Below are positions 1 through 7,777 of a DNA stretch of 20,283 nucleotides, piece after piece. Source of the DNA: CAZUSO01 sp964622775. Its GTDB lineage: Bacteria > Bacteroidota > Bacteroidia > Chitinophagales > Chitinophagaceae. Within the stretch, counting starts at the first letter, position 1. Each line of letters begins with the position of its first letter. Below the pieces are notes generated by a model that saw nothing but the letters and a program-made list of their open reading frames with translations, was not told where the DNA came from and made no database searches. The DNA lies in NCBI GenBank assembly GCA_964622775.1, contig CAZUSO010000051.1, positions 1 through 20,283 of the forward strand, written 5' to 3'. Position numbers and translations under genes: made by a program.

Positions 1-647
1 TCTATACCAATCCACTGCCCCAGGCAGGGCTAAGCCTTACGGCACAAAGCGCTCCGGGTATGCCCGATACTCCACAGGCCCAGGTATGCAGGGGTTGTAG
101 CGGTAGCTTTACCATTGTGCGGGAGAGCAGCGCTGCTGCGCAAAACATCAGCTATACCATTGGCGGCTCTGCCATAAACGGTACAGACTATGCTACCCTA
201 AGCGGCAGTGTCAGCTTTGAGCCGGGGCAGGATACCGCAGTGATCACCGTGCAGGCGCTGAACGTGGATACTCCGCAACCCCCGCAATCGCTGGCGCTGA
301 CCGTGTATAGCAATCCCGCCTGCGGCACGCCGGGCTACGTGAGCGATACCATGCTCATCATTGACCGGAACTATACCGGCATTGAAGGTCCGGAAGAAAT
401 ATTTCCTTTTCAGATTGCGCCTAATCCCTTTCATAACGGAGTGTCCGTTTTTGCTCCCTCCAATGAAACCTGGCAGGCCGGGCTTTACGACATTACCGGC
501 AGAAACTGCATGGATATCAGCGGCAATACCGGAGCGCTGAACGAGGCGCTCGGTAAGTTAGAAGGACTGAAAACGGGAATATATATTCTCAAAGTAACCC
601 GCCTGGCGGACGGCAGCAGGGCGGCGTTCAAGCTGATAAAAGAATAA
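1..647 (+). CDS. T9SS-targeted secreted protein, C-terminal part (5' truncated by window edge)
   Basis: The frame is open from position 3 through the left edge, so only the last 215 or so residues are visible and the real start lies outside. The visible part has a beta-rich segment with the pattern of a Calx-beta/adhesin repeat (NGTDYATLSGSVSF, then a PGQ turn and a VITVQAL strand), at about residues 50-100 of the visible part. The last 80 or so residues form a type A T9SS sorting domain: an APNPF motif, a LYDITGR strand and a final GIYILKVT...FKLIKE segment. In known systems this domain directs export through the type IX machinery and is then cleaved, with the protein released or anchored at the surface. 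The protein is probably a large extracellular adhesin or gliding-type substrate; the N-terminal function cannot be judged. It converges on gldB, a gene of the gliding/T9SS machinery. Confidence 0.85.
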   Translation, partial: YTNPLPQAGLSLTAQSAPGMPDTPQAQVCRGCSGSFTIVRESSAAAQNISYTIGGSAINGTDYATLSGSVSFEPGQDTAVITVQALNVDTPQPPQSLALTVYSNPACGTPGYVSDTMLIIDRNYTGIEGPEEIFPFQIAPNPFHNGVSVFAPSNETWQAGLYDITGRNCMDISGNTGALNEALGKLEGLKTGIYILKVTRLADGSRAAFKLIKE

Positions 648-664
648 GCTTATCTACATGTGGT

Positions 665-752
665 GTTAAGTCAAATATAAAATAACATGATAATAAAATA
701 TATACATAATATGACAGTCATACACATACAGCTTTCGGCTTGTTGACTTAAC
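665..752. repeat. Inverted repeat in convergent intergenic region
   Basis: A perfect 10-bp inverted repeat, GTTAAGTCAA at 665-674 and TTGACTTAAC at 743-752, encloses 68 bp of very AT-rich sequence. The interior contains a small ATGAC/GTCAT palindrome at 711-721. The plus strand has a T run at 757-762, four bases after the right arm. The element sits between two converging genes, so it may help end transcription, but the loop is far longer than in ordinary intrinsic terminators. Confidence 0.4.
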
Positions 753-854
753 GCTATTTTTTCCATTACCCTTCTTGTTTCTATCAGGCAGATAGTCCTA
801 AAAATTAATGAAGCAGGAGTAATTACGGTTTTTACTTCTGAAATTACGGAATGT

Positions 855-1880
855 TCATCGCGGTTTATACCGCGCCTCATCCAGTATTTTACGCGCATCG
901 CTTTCCTGCAAAACTTCCGGTAAAGATTTCCCGGTGTTGCGGGCGTAGTTTTCCACGATTTTATAACCAATATACACGGCCGTATTACCGGGGCTTTCCG
1001 GCGGCATTCCGGTGGATGTAGGCGCATCGTTCAGATAACGATATACCTTTTGCCCGTTAGTTTCATATAACAAGTTGTTTTGCAGAAAATAATTATATAT
1101 CAGGGGTTCATTTTTTTCACACCATTGCATTTGTTCATCACTGAACAGGAAAAACAGCGCTTCTTTCGAATCGGGCAACACCTTTTTTAAAAAATAAGTT
1201 TCTTTCCCGCAGGCCACCATGAGCTGCAGCAAATCTTTATCTTCAAATGAAAACGGGTATTTATTTTCATAGATGACCCGCGCAGCCGCTATCGGAATAT
1301 TTTCAGGTGTATTGCGAATGGTCAGATAATAGGGAATATTCACCTGTTCATAAGGCGGAAAGTCACGGCCTAAAAACATATCCAGGCCAATGCCCAGCGC
1401 ATTGCCCGGCAGCAGCGTAGCAGCATAGTTAAGTCCTGCCGCATAATAATATACCGTTTCAGGCAATGTAAAACTGCTGTCGTAGTAACGGATATGCTGC
1501 AGCATTTTTTTCAGTCCGGCATTCTGAACCCTGGTATCCGGAAATTTTTGCAGCACGGTCTGAAAGAGCGCTTTAAAATCAGGATGCGTCAAAAAGCCCA
1601 GCAAATTCAGGGTGTCGGCATAATTGCCCCGGACACTGAGATTAGCCAACTGATCCAGATATACATCCAGAAACTGCGGATATGCTGCCTTCAGGCCGGT
1701 CAGGCCTTCCTGCAAATGGTTAGTGTCCAAAGCCGAAAAATCCTTATAAAAAAGATAAGACTGAAAAGAAACAGGTATATCGGAAATGTCCGGGTTTCCA
1801 TCGTGATGACTACAGGAGCTCAGGCTTGCAAAGGCTGCTCCCCAGCAACAAAACAGCAGGAAATTTCGAAATAATCTCAT
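855..1880 (-). CDS. gldB: Gliding motility lipoprotein GldB
   Basis: This 341-residue protein begins with a lipoprotein signal: a short basic start (MRLFRN), a hydrophobic core, and a lipobox LSSC with the lipidated cysteine at residue 23. The body matches the GldB family by the LGIGLDMFLG-type segment near the middle and the C-terminal YIGYKIVENY followed by a helical end with KSLPEVLQ. GldB is a membrane-anchored lipoprotein required for gliding, and in Flavobacterium it is tied to T9SS function; its biochemical role is not settled. I chose the ATG at 1880 over an in-frame TTG at 1895 because it gives a standard signal peptide directly. A TAATTTTG box lies about 40 bases upstream. The gene diverges from the Omp85 gene and converges on a T9SS substrate gene, which fits its role. 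Confidence 0.85.
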   Translation of the reverse strand: MRLFRNFLLFCCWGAAFASLSSCSHHDGNPDISDIPVSFQSYLFYKDFSALDTNHLQEGLTGLKAAYPQFLDVYLDQLANLSVRGNYADTLNLLGFLTHPDFKALFQTVLQKFPDTRVQNAGLKKMLQHIRYYDSSFTLPETVYYYAAGLNYAATLLPGNALGIGLDMFLGRDFPPYEQVNIPYYLTIRNTPENIPIAAARVIYENKYPFSFEDKDLLQLMVACGKETYFLKKVLPDSKEALFFLFSDEQMQWCEKNEPLIYNYFLQNNLLYETNGQKVYRYLNDAPTSTGMPPESPGNTAVYIGYKIVENYARNTGKSLPEVLQESDARKILDEARYKPR

Positions 1881-1918
1881 CAGCAGGCAGATCAAGAATT
1901 TTTAATTAAGAAAGTTTA

Positions 1919-1926
1919 CAAAATTA
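1919..1926 (-). promoter_or_regulatory. Putative -7 box for gldB
   Basis: Read on the minus strand the bases are TAATTTTG, a full match to the Bacteroidota -7 consensus TAnnTTTG, placed to give a leader of about 30 nt before the gldB ATG. No clear TTG -33 element was seen at the expected distance. Confidence 0.4.
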
Positions 1927-1979
1927 AGTGATTTTATCCGGCATCCGGATTCTTGTGCCTAAAGTTCAATATTGGATAG

Positions 1980-1987
1980 TATTTTCG
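1980..1987 (+). promoter_or_regulatory. Putative -7 box for the Omp85/nadK run
   Basis: TATTTTCG matches TAnnTTTG at seven of eight positions and lies 26 bases before the ATG of the Omp85 gene. The spacing to the nearest upstream TTG (1953-1955) is 24 bases, slightly long, so this is tentative. Confidence 0.3.
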
Positions 1988-2013
1988 CGCCAATTATATT
2001 TTTAATATGCCGT

Positions 2014-3408
2014 ATGCCTAAATACCGCTTTCTGATAGCCTCCTGCTGGTGGTTGCTGACCGCCGCAGCGGCGTCGGCACAAACAACAGCATCCGCATCC
2101 GACGAATGCCAATACCTGAAAGCTATTCGCATTGAAGGCGCCAATAAGACCCGGCGGACAGTCATCCTCCGGGAGCTGAATATCAGCGAAGGTGACTGCA
2201 TCCCCGCCGATTCTATAGCGGTACTCACAATGACGAATCGTTTACGACTGATGAACATTCAACTGTTCAACGACGTAAAGATTGACTGGCAGGCTTTATC
2301 CGCCGACAGCACGGAAATGCAGATCCGGGTATATGAACGCTTCCCGATAATTCCCGAACCGGTTGTGGAATTTGCCGATCGTAATTTCAATGTATGGTGG
2401 AACGAGCAGCATCATGATCTGCGCCGAATCAATCTGGGACTGGCGCTAACGCACCGTAATTTTCGCGGGAACCGCGAGCAGGTTTCTCTACTCGGGCAAA
2501 TCGGTTATACCCAGAAAATAGGCATTGCCTACGAACGACCCTTTTTGGATCGTCAGCAAAAGCACGGAGCAGGCATTTCTTTTTATGGTATGCAAAATCA
2601 TGAGATTGCTTACAAAACAGATTCCAACAAGCTGTCATTTTACCGCAGCCTGACCCATCCCATGCTGCGTCAGACCGAGCTATCAGCCTGGTACACCTAC
2701 CGCCCTCAATATGCTTCTATACACCGGCTGAGCCTGAGCTATCAGCATTACTGGATCAGCGATACCATCGTTAAGATGAATCCCGAATACTTAGGCGATG
2801 CTCAAAAGCAGGAGGATGTGCTGACGCTAACCTATCTCTATAAATTCAACGGAGTGGATAACTGGGAATATCCCCTTACCGGTATGCGTATAGTCGGATC
2901 GTTACAGCAGCAGCTTGCCCTGAAAAACAGATATACCAAAAGCCAACTCTATTTTCAGGCCGATAAATACTGGAATCCCCGGGGGAAATGGTATCTGAGC
3001 ATGGTATTCCGGGGCAAGCTGTCTTTCCCGCAAATACAGCCTTATATCTTTCTCAGGAATATGGGTTATGACTACGATTATGTACGCGGCTATGAATATT
3101 ACGTTATTGACGGTTCATCTTTTGCGCTGCTGAGAGGCACATTAAAGCGGGAAATGCTTAATATAAAAATACATCTGCCGATCCGGTATTTCCAGGTAAT
3201 TCCTCTGCGAGTCTATGGTAAAATATATGCCGATGCCGGCCGGGCATACAATGCCAACCCTTATAATGATTACCTTTACAACAAAATGCTCTATAGCGGC
3301 GGGCTGGGTTTGGATATCGTTACGTTTTATGATATAAAAATCAGGATAGAATATACTTTAAATGCGCTTGGTGAAAATGGTCTATTTTTACACAAAAGCG
3401 GAGAATAG
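2014..3408 (+). CDS. Short Omp85/BamA-superfamily outer-membrane protein with one POTRA domain
   Basis: The predicted protein has 464 residues. A signal peptide ends in ASA (cleavage near residue 22), followed by one POTRA-like domain (about residues 33-110, beginning YLKAIRIEGANKT) and then a 16-strand-type Omp85 barrel rich in alternating aromatic strands. The conserved loop-6 motif of the superfamily is present as VRGYE at residues 357-361. Canonical BamA has five POTRA domains and about 800 residues, so this is a short paralogue and not the essential BamA. Single-POTRA Omp85 proteins are known to translocate or anchor partners at the outer membrane, but the partner here is unknown. The ATG at 2014 is preferred to an in-frame TTG at 1972 because it starts the signal peptide. 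The gene lies 50 nt before nadK and is probably co-transcribed. Confidence 0.8.
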   Translation: MPKYRFLIASCWWLLTAAAASAQTTASASDECQYLKAIRIEGANKTRRTVILRELNISEGDCIPADSIAVLTMTNRLRLMNIQLFNDVKIDWQALSADSTEMQIRVYERFPIIPEPVVEFADRNFNVWWNEQHHDLRRINLGLALTHRNFRGNREQVSLLGQIGYTQKIGIAYERPFLDRQQKHGAGISFYGMQNHEIAYKTDSNKLSFYRSLTHPMLRQTELSAWYTYRPQYASIHRLSLSYQHYWISDTIVKMNPEYLGDAQKQEDVLTLTYLYKFNGVDNWEYPLTGMRIVGSLQQQLALKNRYTKSQLYFQADKYWNPRGKWYLSMVFRGKLSFPQIQPYIFLRNMGYDYDYVRGYEYYVIDGSSFALLRGTLKREMLNIKIHLPIRYFQVIPLRVYGKIYADAGRAYNANPYNDYLYNKMLYSGGLGLDIVTFYDIKIRIEYTLNALGENGLFLHKSGE

Positions 3409-3458
3409 GATCAAAATCTGTTCCTGCCCCGCATGATACCGAAATTTCAATAGCCGAT

Positions 3459-4337
3459 ATGTTATTTGCCTTATACAACCGCGTTTTTGAAGAAACCGAC
3501 ATTCCGATGCTGCGGCATACGTTTTCATTCCTGGAGGACAACCAGTTGCGCATGGTATTGTTCCGGGATTTTTACGAAAGATTACAGCCGCATATCGATT
3601 TTAAGCAACAGCCGCTTTTGTTTCAATCCAATAAGGATCTTCCGCCCCAAACAGATTTTATGATTAGTCTGGGCGGAGATGGTACCATGTTAGATACCGT
3701 CAGCTATATCGGCGATTCGGGCATTCCGGTCATCGGCATCAACCTGGGGCGGCTGGGATTTTTGGCAGATATTCCGGAAGATGAGATTGATGCGGCGCTG
3801 CAAGGTCTTCTTCGCGGCTCTTATTCTATCGAAAAACGGAGCCTGATCCATTTAGACAGCAGTATTCCGCTTTTTGACGAAAGTCCTTATGCGCTCAACG
3901 AGTTCACCCTGCACCGGAAAGACTCCTCTCAGATGATCAAGATACACACCTATCTGAACGGAGAGTTTTTAAACACTTATTTCGCCGACGGACTGATTGT
4001 TTCCACCCCTACCGGGAGCACCGGCTATTCCCTAAGCTGTAATGGGCCGGTGATGTTTCCCCAGGCTTCCGTTTTTGTAATCACACCGGTTGCTCCGCAC
4101 AACCTCAATATCCGCCCGATAGTCGTTCCCGATGATTATGTGGTTTCCTTTGAAATAGAAGGCCGCACCGACCATTTTCTGTGCACCTTAGATGCACGCA
4201 TGGAAACTATCACGAAAGACGTACAACTTGCGGTAAAGAAAGAAGATTTTGAAATTTCCTTAGTCAAATTAGACGAGCATAATTTCCTCAAAACCATCCG
4301 GCAGAAACTATACTGGGGTGCCGACAGCCGGCATTAA
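3459..4337 (+). CDS. nadK: NAD kinase
   Basis: This 292-residue protein phosphorylates NAD to NADP in the cytoplasm using ATP or polyphosphate, the only route to NADP. It shows the full family signature: the GGDGT motif at residues 72-76 with the catalytic aspartate D74, the NE motif at N147-E148 that contacts the nucleotide, and the glycine-rich TPTGSTGYS loop at 183-191. The order and spacing are those of standard bacterial NAD kinases, and the length is typical. The ATG at 3459 gives the usual start directly into the first beta strand (LFALYNR). It follows the short Omp85 gene by 50 nt and precedes lspA by 85 nt on the same strand. Nothing looks broken. Confidence 0.95.
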   Translation: MLFALYNRVFEETDIPMLRHTFSFLEDNQLRMVLFRDFYERLQPHIDFKQQPLLFQSNKDLPPQTDFMISLGGDGTMLDTVSYIGDSGIPVIGINLGRLGFLADIPEDEIDAALQGLLRGSYSIEKRSLIHLDSSIPLFDESPYALNEFTLHRKDSSQMIKIHTYLNGEFLNTYFADGLIVSTPTGSTGYSLSCNGPVMFPQASVFVITPVAPHNLNIRPIVVPDDYVVSFEIEGRTDHFLCTLDARMETITKDVQLAVKKEDFEISLVKLDEHNFLKTIRQKLYWGADSRH

Positions 4338-4392
4338 AGTTAATTTAACCCGGATGCCTGTAGTTTCCCTGAGATATACACATTTAGTTTTT

Positions 4393-4400
4393 TAACTTCG
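4393..4400 (+). promoter_or_regulatory. Weak -7-like box before lspA
   Basis: TAACTTCG matches TAnnTTTG at seven of eight positions, 22 bases before the TTG start of lspA. It could give lspA-kynU a promoter separate from nadK. A small palindrome, GTTAATTTAAC at 4339-4349, lies upstream. Confidence 0.25.
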
Positions 4401-4422
4401 CCCCATAAAATTATCTCACGTT

Positions 4423-5085
4423 TTGAAATACAAACACCTGCTTTTTATTGTCTTTCTGATATTATTAACTGATCAGATTATTAAGATATATATCAAGACA
4501 CATTATTATCTGGGCGAATCCGTGCCTGTTACCGGATCCTGGTTTCAGCTTTGCTTTATTGAAAACGAAGGCATGGCTTTTGGAATGAAGATCATGGATG
4601 CGCCCGCAGGGAAAGTCATCCTCACCCTGTTCCGCCTCGTTGCCGTGATCCTGGGCTTTTTCTGGGTAAAAAAATTAGTGCGTCAGGGTCATTCAAAAGG
4701 GCTGCTTATCTGTTCGGCGCTTATCTTAGCCGGCGCTGCGGGCAATCTTATTGACAGCATGTTTTACGGTCTGGTATTTACGGAAAGCGATTATGCCGTA
4801 GCCCGCCTGGTACCATTCGGGGAAGGATACGGCTCGTTTTTGCACGGCAAAGTAGTGGACATGTTATACTTCCCGCTGATTGATACCACCTGGCCACAGT
4901 GGGTGCCGTTGTGGGGGGGCAAAGCGCTCCGGTTTTTCGAACCGATTTTTAACCTTGCGGACGCCTCCATTTCCATTGGTGTCATCACCTTATTATTATT
5001 TCAAAAAAGATTAATGAAAAAGCCGGACAAGAACCAGCAATCATCCGCCAGGCCTCTCGCCGGAACAGAAACCCTTTCGGCCTAA
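4423..5085 (+). CDS. lspA: Lipoprotein signal peptidase (signal peptidase II)
   Basis: This 220-residue inner-membrane aspartyl peptidase removes the signal peptide of prolipoproteins such as the GldB encoded nearby. Family motifs occur in order: the first membrane helix ending in LTDQ, ENEGMAF (residues 47-53), GNLID (107-111), VVD (D146) and FNLAD (D180). The VVD and NLAD aspartates are the expected catalytic pair. A long insert between GNLID and VVD, plus a tail after the last helix, make it longer than the 160-170 residues of proteobacterial LspA; this is usual in Bacteroidota. The start is a TTG: no ATG is available before the first membrane helix, and the TTG is followed by the expected KYKHLL. 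The gene ends 32 nt before kynU. Confidence 0.93.
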   Translation: MKYKHLLFIVFLILLTDQIIKIYIKTHYYLGESVPVTGSWFQLCFIENEGMAFGMKIMDAPAGKVILTLFRLVAVILGFFWVKKLVRQGHSKGLLICSALILAGAAGNLIDSMFYGLVFTESDYAVARLVPFGEGYGSFLHGKVVDMLYFPLIDTTWPQWVPLWGGKALRFFEPIFNLADASISIGVITLLLFQKRLMKKPDKNQQSSARPLAGTETLSA

Positions 5086-5117
5086 GCATTCAATCATAAA
5101 ATTTCCGACTAATTTAC

Positions 5118-6383
5118 ATGCAATATAATTTTGAACCGACACTTGAATATGCCCGTACGCAAGACGATATGGACATACTTTTTTCCTTTCGGGAGCGCTT
5201 CCATTTCCCACAACATGAGGGAGCAAACGCATTATATTTTTGCGGCAACTCCCTGGGCCTTCAGCCTAAAAGCACGGCCTACCTTTTTGAAAAGGAACTG
5301 AACGACTGGGCAAAATGGGGCGTGGAAGGGCATTTTCAGGCAAAAAGCCCCTGGTTTGGCTATCAGAATCAGTTTGCCGCTCCCCTGTCAAAAATTGTCG
5401 GGGCACAAGAGCAGGAGGTTTGCGCGCTGAATACGCTTACCGTGAATCTGCATTTGCTGATGATCTCCTTTTATCGCCCCAAAGGGAATCGCTATAAAAT
5501 CATTATGGAGGCGGGAGCTTTCCCTTCCGACCAGTATGCGGTAGAAACTCAGGTCAGCATGCACGGCTATGATCCGAACCAGGCCATCATCGAGCTTTCG
5601 CCGCGTGAAGGCGCTCACTGCCTGGAAGAAGCGGACATCCTTCAGGCCATTGAAGATGCGGGCGACAGCCTGGCTTGCGTGATGATGAGCGGCGTAAATT
5701 ATTATACCGGGCAATGGTACCCTATGGCTGCCATAACCCATGCTGCACATCAGGCCGGCGCCACCTGCGGCTTTGACCTGGCGCATGCGGCAGGAAATGT
5801 GCCCATGCAATTGCATGACTGGGACGTGGATTTCGCCTGCTGGTGTTCTTATAAATACCTCAATTCGGGGCCGGGCGGCGTAGGCGGAATTTTTGTTCAC
5901 GAAAAGCATGGCAATAACCCGGAAGTGCTGCGCCTGGCCGGCTGGTGGGGCAATGATGAAACGCAGCGTTTTCAGATGAAAAAAGGATTTGTGCCGGCAG
6001 CGGGCGCCCGAAGCTGGCAGGTGAGTAACGCTCCGGTATTTAATATGGTAGCACACCGGGCCTCCTTAGACATTTTCGAAAAAGTAACTATGACACAACT
6101 GAGGGAGAAAAGCCGGAAACTGACCGCCTATTTCGAATATATGCTACAGCAAATGCAGCATCTCGATTTTGAAATCATTACACCGGCTCATCCCGATCAA
6201 CGAGGCGCTCAGCTCTCCCTGCTGTTCGGCACCAGGGGAAAGAAAGTTTTCGATGCGCTTACGGAAAAAGGTGTCATTACCGACTGGCGGGAACCCAATG
6301 TCATTCGCTTTGCCCCGGTACCTTTATACAACTCCTTTGAAGATGTATATCAAACCTGTGCTATCATGAACGGCCTTTCCTGA
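5118..6383 (+). CDS. kynU: Kynureninase
   Basis: This 421-residue PLP enzyme of the aspartate aminotransferase fold cleaves kynurenine or 3-hydroxykynurenine to anthranilate or 3-hydroxyanthranilate plus alanine, in tryptophan breakdown and de novo NAD synthesis. The N-terminal YFCGNSLGLQPKS segment is characteristic of kynureninase. The cofactor-binding aspartate is D220 in GFDLAHAAGN, and the Schiff-base lysine is K246 in CSYKYLNSGPGG. The C-terminal part keeps the VITDWREPNVIRFAPVPLYNS segment typical of the family. Length matches characterised bacterial enzymes. The ATG at 5118 follows lspA by 32 nt, suggesting co-transcription. No other kynurenine-pathway gene is visible in the window. 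Confidence 0.95.
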   Translation: MQYNFEPTLEYARTQDDMDILFSFRERFHFPQHEGANALYFCGNSLGLQPKSTAYLFEKELNDWAKWGVEGHFQAKSPWFGYQNQFAAPLSKIVGAQEQEVCALNTLTVNLHLLMISFYRPKGNRYKIIMEAGAFPSDQYAVETQVSMHGYDPNQAIIELSPREGAHCLEEADILQAIEDAGDSLACVMMSGVNYYTGQWYPMAAITHAAHQAGATCGFDLAHAAGNVPMQLHDWDVDFACWCSYKYLNSGPGGVGGIFVHEKHGNNPEVLRLAGWWGNDETQRFQMKKGFVPAAGARSWQVSNAPVFNMVAHRASLDIFEKVTMTQLREKSRKLTAYFEYMLQQMQHLDFEIITPAHPDQRGAQLSLLFGTRGKKVFDALTEKGVITDWREPNVIRFAPVPLYNSFEDVYQTCAIMNGLS

Positions 6384-6439
6384 ACGCTTAAGCACAACAG
6401 CGCGTATGACCCGTACCTGATGAAATGCAGTTAGTTTTT

Positions 6440-6576
6440 GGCATTGTTAATTTAGAATAGGCATCGGATAGATTTGACAACTCCGTACATGCGGAGTTAT
6501 CAAATCTGGAAAGCAATCGAGAATGTATAATAATTTGTTGCGGCTAAAGCTAAAACTATTTCAAATTAACAATACC
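6440..6576. repeat. Nested inverted-repeat element
   Basis: Outer arms at 6440-6460 and 6556-6576 are 21 bp each and match in 18 of 21 positions (GGyATTGTTAATTT core). They enclose an inner hairpin, 6471-6485 against 6492-6506, with 14 of 15 pairs and a 6-base loop. The outer motif occurs again, inverted, at 11298-11318 with 19 of 21 identity to 6440-6460. The element fills the spacer between kynU and the glycosyltransferase operon. It could be a MITE/REP-like repeat or a regulatory leader. Confidence 0.6.
6444..6476 (+). promoter_or_regulatory. Putative promoter of the glycosyltransferase-rsmG operon
   Basis: A TTG at 6444-6446 and a perfect -7 box TAGATTTG at 6469-6476 are separated by 22 bases, within the range reported for Bacteroidota promoters. 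Transcription would start near 6482, inside the inner hairpin, giving a leader of about 150 nt before the TTG start at 6632. The -7 box overlaps the left arm of the hairpin. Confidence 0.4.
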
Positions 6577-6631
6577 CCGTTTTTTACCATCGTTTTGTTT
6601 TTCGATTCCTGATTAAAAAACTCCGTGCCGT

Positions 6632-7777
6632 TTGCAGACTCAACTTTTCATACTGTTTTTTTTGTTTGTCTGCGGCCTGCATGCAGCCTTCCAGGTTTTG
6701 TTCTATTTCAGAAAACGATGGCTGAGAACCGGAACGGTAATTGACCCGCCTGCCGCATCCATTATTATTTGCGCCCGGAATGAAGCCGAGAATCTTCAGA
6801 TATTTCTTCCTGCTGTTTTAAAACAGGAATATGCCGGCAACTGGGAGCTGATTGTAGTGAATGACTCTTCTGATGATGATACCGCCGAAGTGCTGGCATC
6901 TTTTCAACCACAATTCCCCCGATTGCGAATCGTGCATATTGCACCGGAAACACACCGTGATCTGCCGGGGAAAAAATTCGCGCTACAGCAGGGTATTGCC
7001 GCAGCAAAGCATCCTTATCTGCTATTCACTGATGCAGACTGCAAGCCCGGCAGCAGGCAATGGCTGGCCGCTATGATGACAGCCGCCGGCTCCGGATATA
7101 GCGATATTATGCTGGGTTACGGAGGCTATCAGCAACGCGGCGGATTGCTGAACCGGTTTATCCGCTGGGAAACCGTTCATACCTGTATGCAATATTGCAG
7201 CCTGAGCGAAATCGGCATAACTTATATGGGGGTCGGAAGGAACTTATTGTACAAAAAAGACCGGGTAACCGGCTTGCTTAACCAGGAAGATTTTCTTCGT
7301 GTCTATCGGAATACGAGTTCGGGTGATGACGACTTAACCATCAGCTTTATTGCCCGGCCCGGCAATACCGGTATCTGCCTGCACCCTGAAGCGCATACTG
7401 TTTCGATTCCCAAAGACAGCTGGAAAGCCTGGTGGGGGCAAAAAAAGCGCCATGTCAGCACCGGCAAGTATTATGCTCCTCGGGTAAAAAAACTGCTCGG
7501 ACTATACGCGCTGAACCATTCCCTGTTTTGGCTTTTGGGGATCGTGGGCATCTGGCTGGGCAGCGCAGGAATGCTGACTGTGCAGCAGGGCATCTGGATA
7601 ACGGCCTGTTTTACGGCACGTCTCGGCATATCGTGGCTCAATGCCGGAATATGGTATCATGCGCTGAAAGAAAAAAAGCTCCTCTGGTTTTATCCATTAG
7701 GGGATTTGGGATGGACTTTTTATAACGTAATTTTGTCACCGTATATCTTTTGGAAAAACAAGCAGGCATGGAAATAA
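6632..7777 (+). CDS. Membrane-bound family 2 glycosyltransferase
   Basis: This 381-residue protein has an N-terminal membrane helix (about residues 4-26), a GT-A catalytic domain and a C-terminal pair or trio of membrane helices (about residues 285-375). Catalytic-domain features are the SIIICARNEAENL start, the NDSSDDDT nucleotide-sugar segment, the DxD metal-binding motif D134-A-D136, an acidic GDDD at 231-234 and a QKKRH motif at 270-274 resembling the QxxRW of processive GT2 enzymes. Family knowledge points to transfer of a sugar from a nucleotide donor to a lipid or polysaccharide at the inner membrane; the substrate is not predictable. The start is TTG at 6632, the first possible start after an in-frame stop at 6614-6616, and it directly precedes the membrane helix. 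The 3' end overlaps rsmG by 10 nt. Confidence 0.85.
   Translation: MQTQLFILFFLFVCGLHAAFQVLFYFRKRWLRTGTVIDPPAASIIICARNEAENLQIFLPAVLKQEYAGNWELIVVNDSSDDDTAEVLASFQPQFPRLRIVHIAPETHRDLPGKKFALQQGIAAAKHPYLLFTDADCKPGSRQWLAAMMTAAGSGYSDIMLGYGGYQQRGGLLNRFIRWETVHTCMQYCSLSEIGITYMGVGRNLLYKKDRVTGLLNQEDFLRVYRNTSSGDDDLTISFIARPGNTGICLHPEAHTVSIPKDSWKAWWGQKKRHVSTGKYYAPRVKKLLGLYALNHSLFWLLGIVGIWLGSAGMLTVQQGIWITACFTARLGISWLNAGIWYHALKEKKLLWFYPLGDLGWTFYNVILSPYIFWKNKQAWK

Noticed and set aside
5388..6056. 222-codon minus-strand frame opposite kynU
   Set aside because: It is antisense to conserved kynureninase motifs and shows no family pattern of its own.
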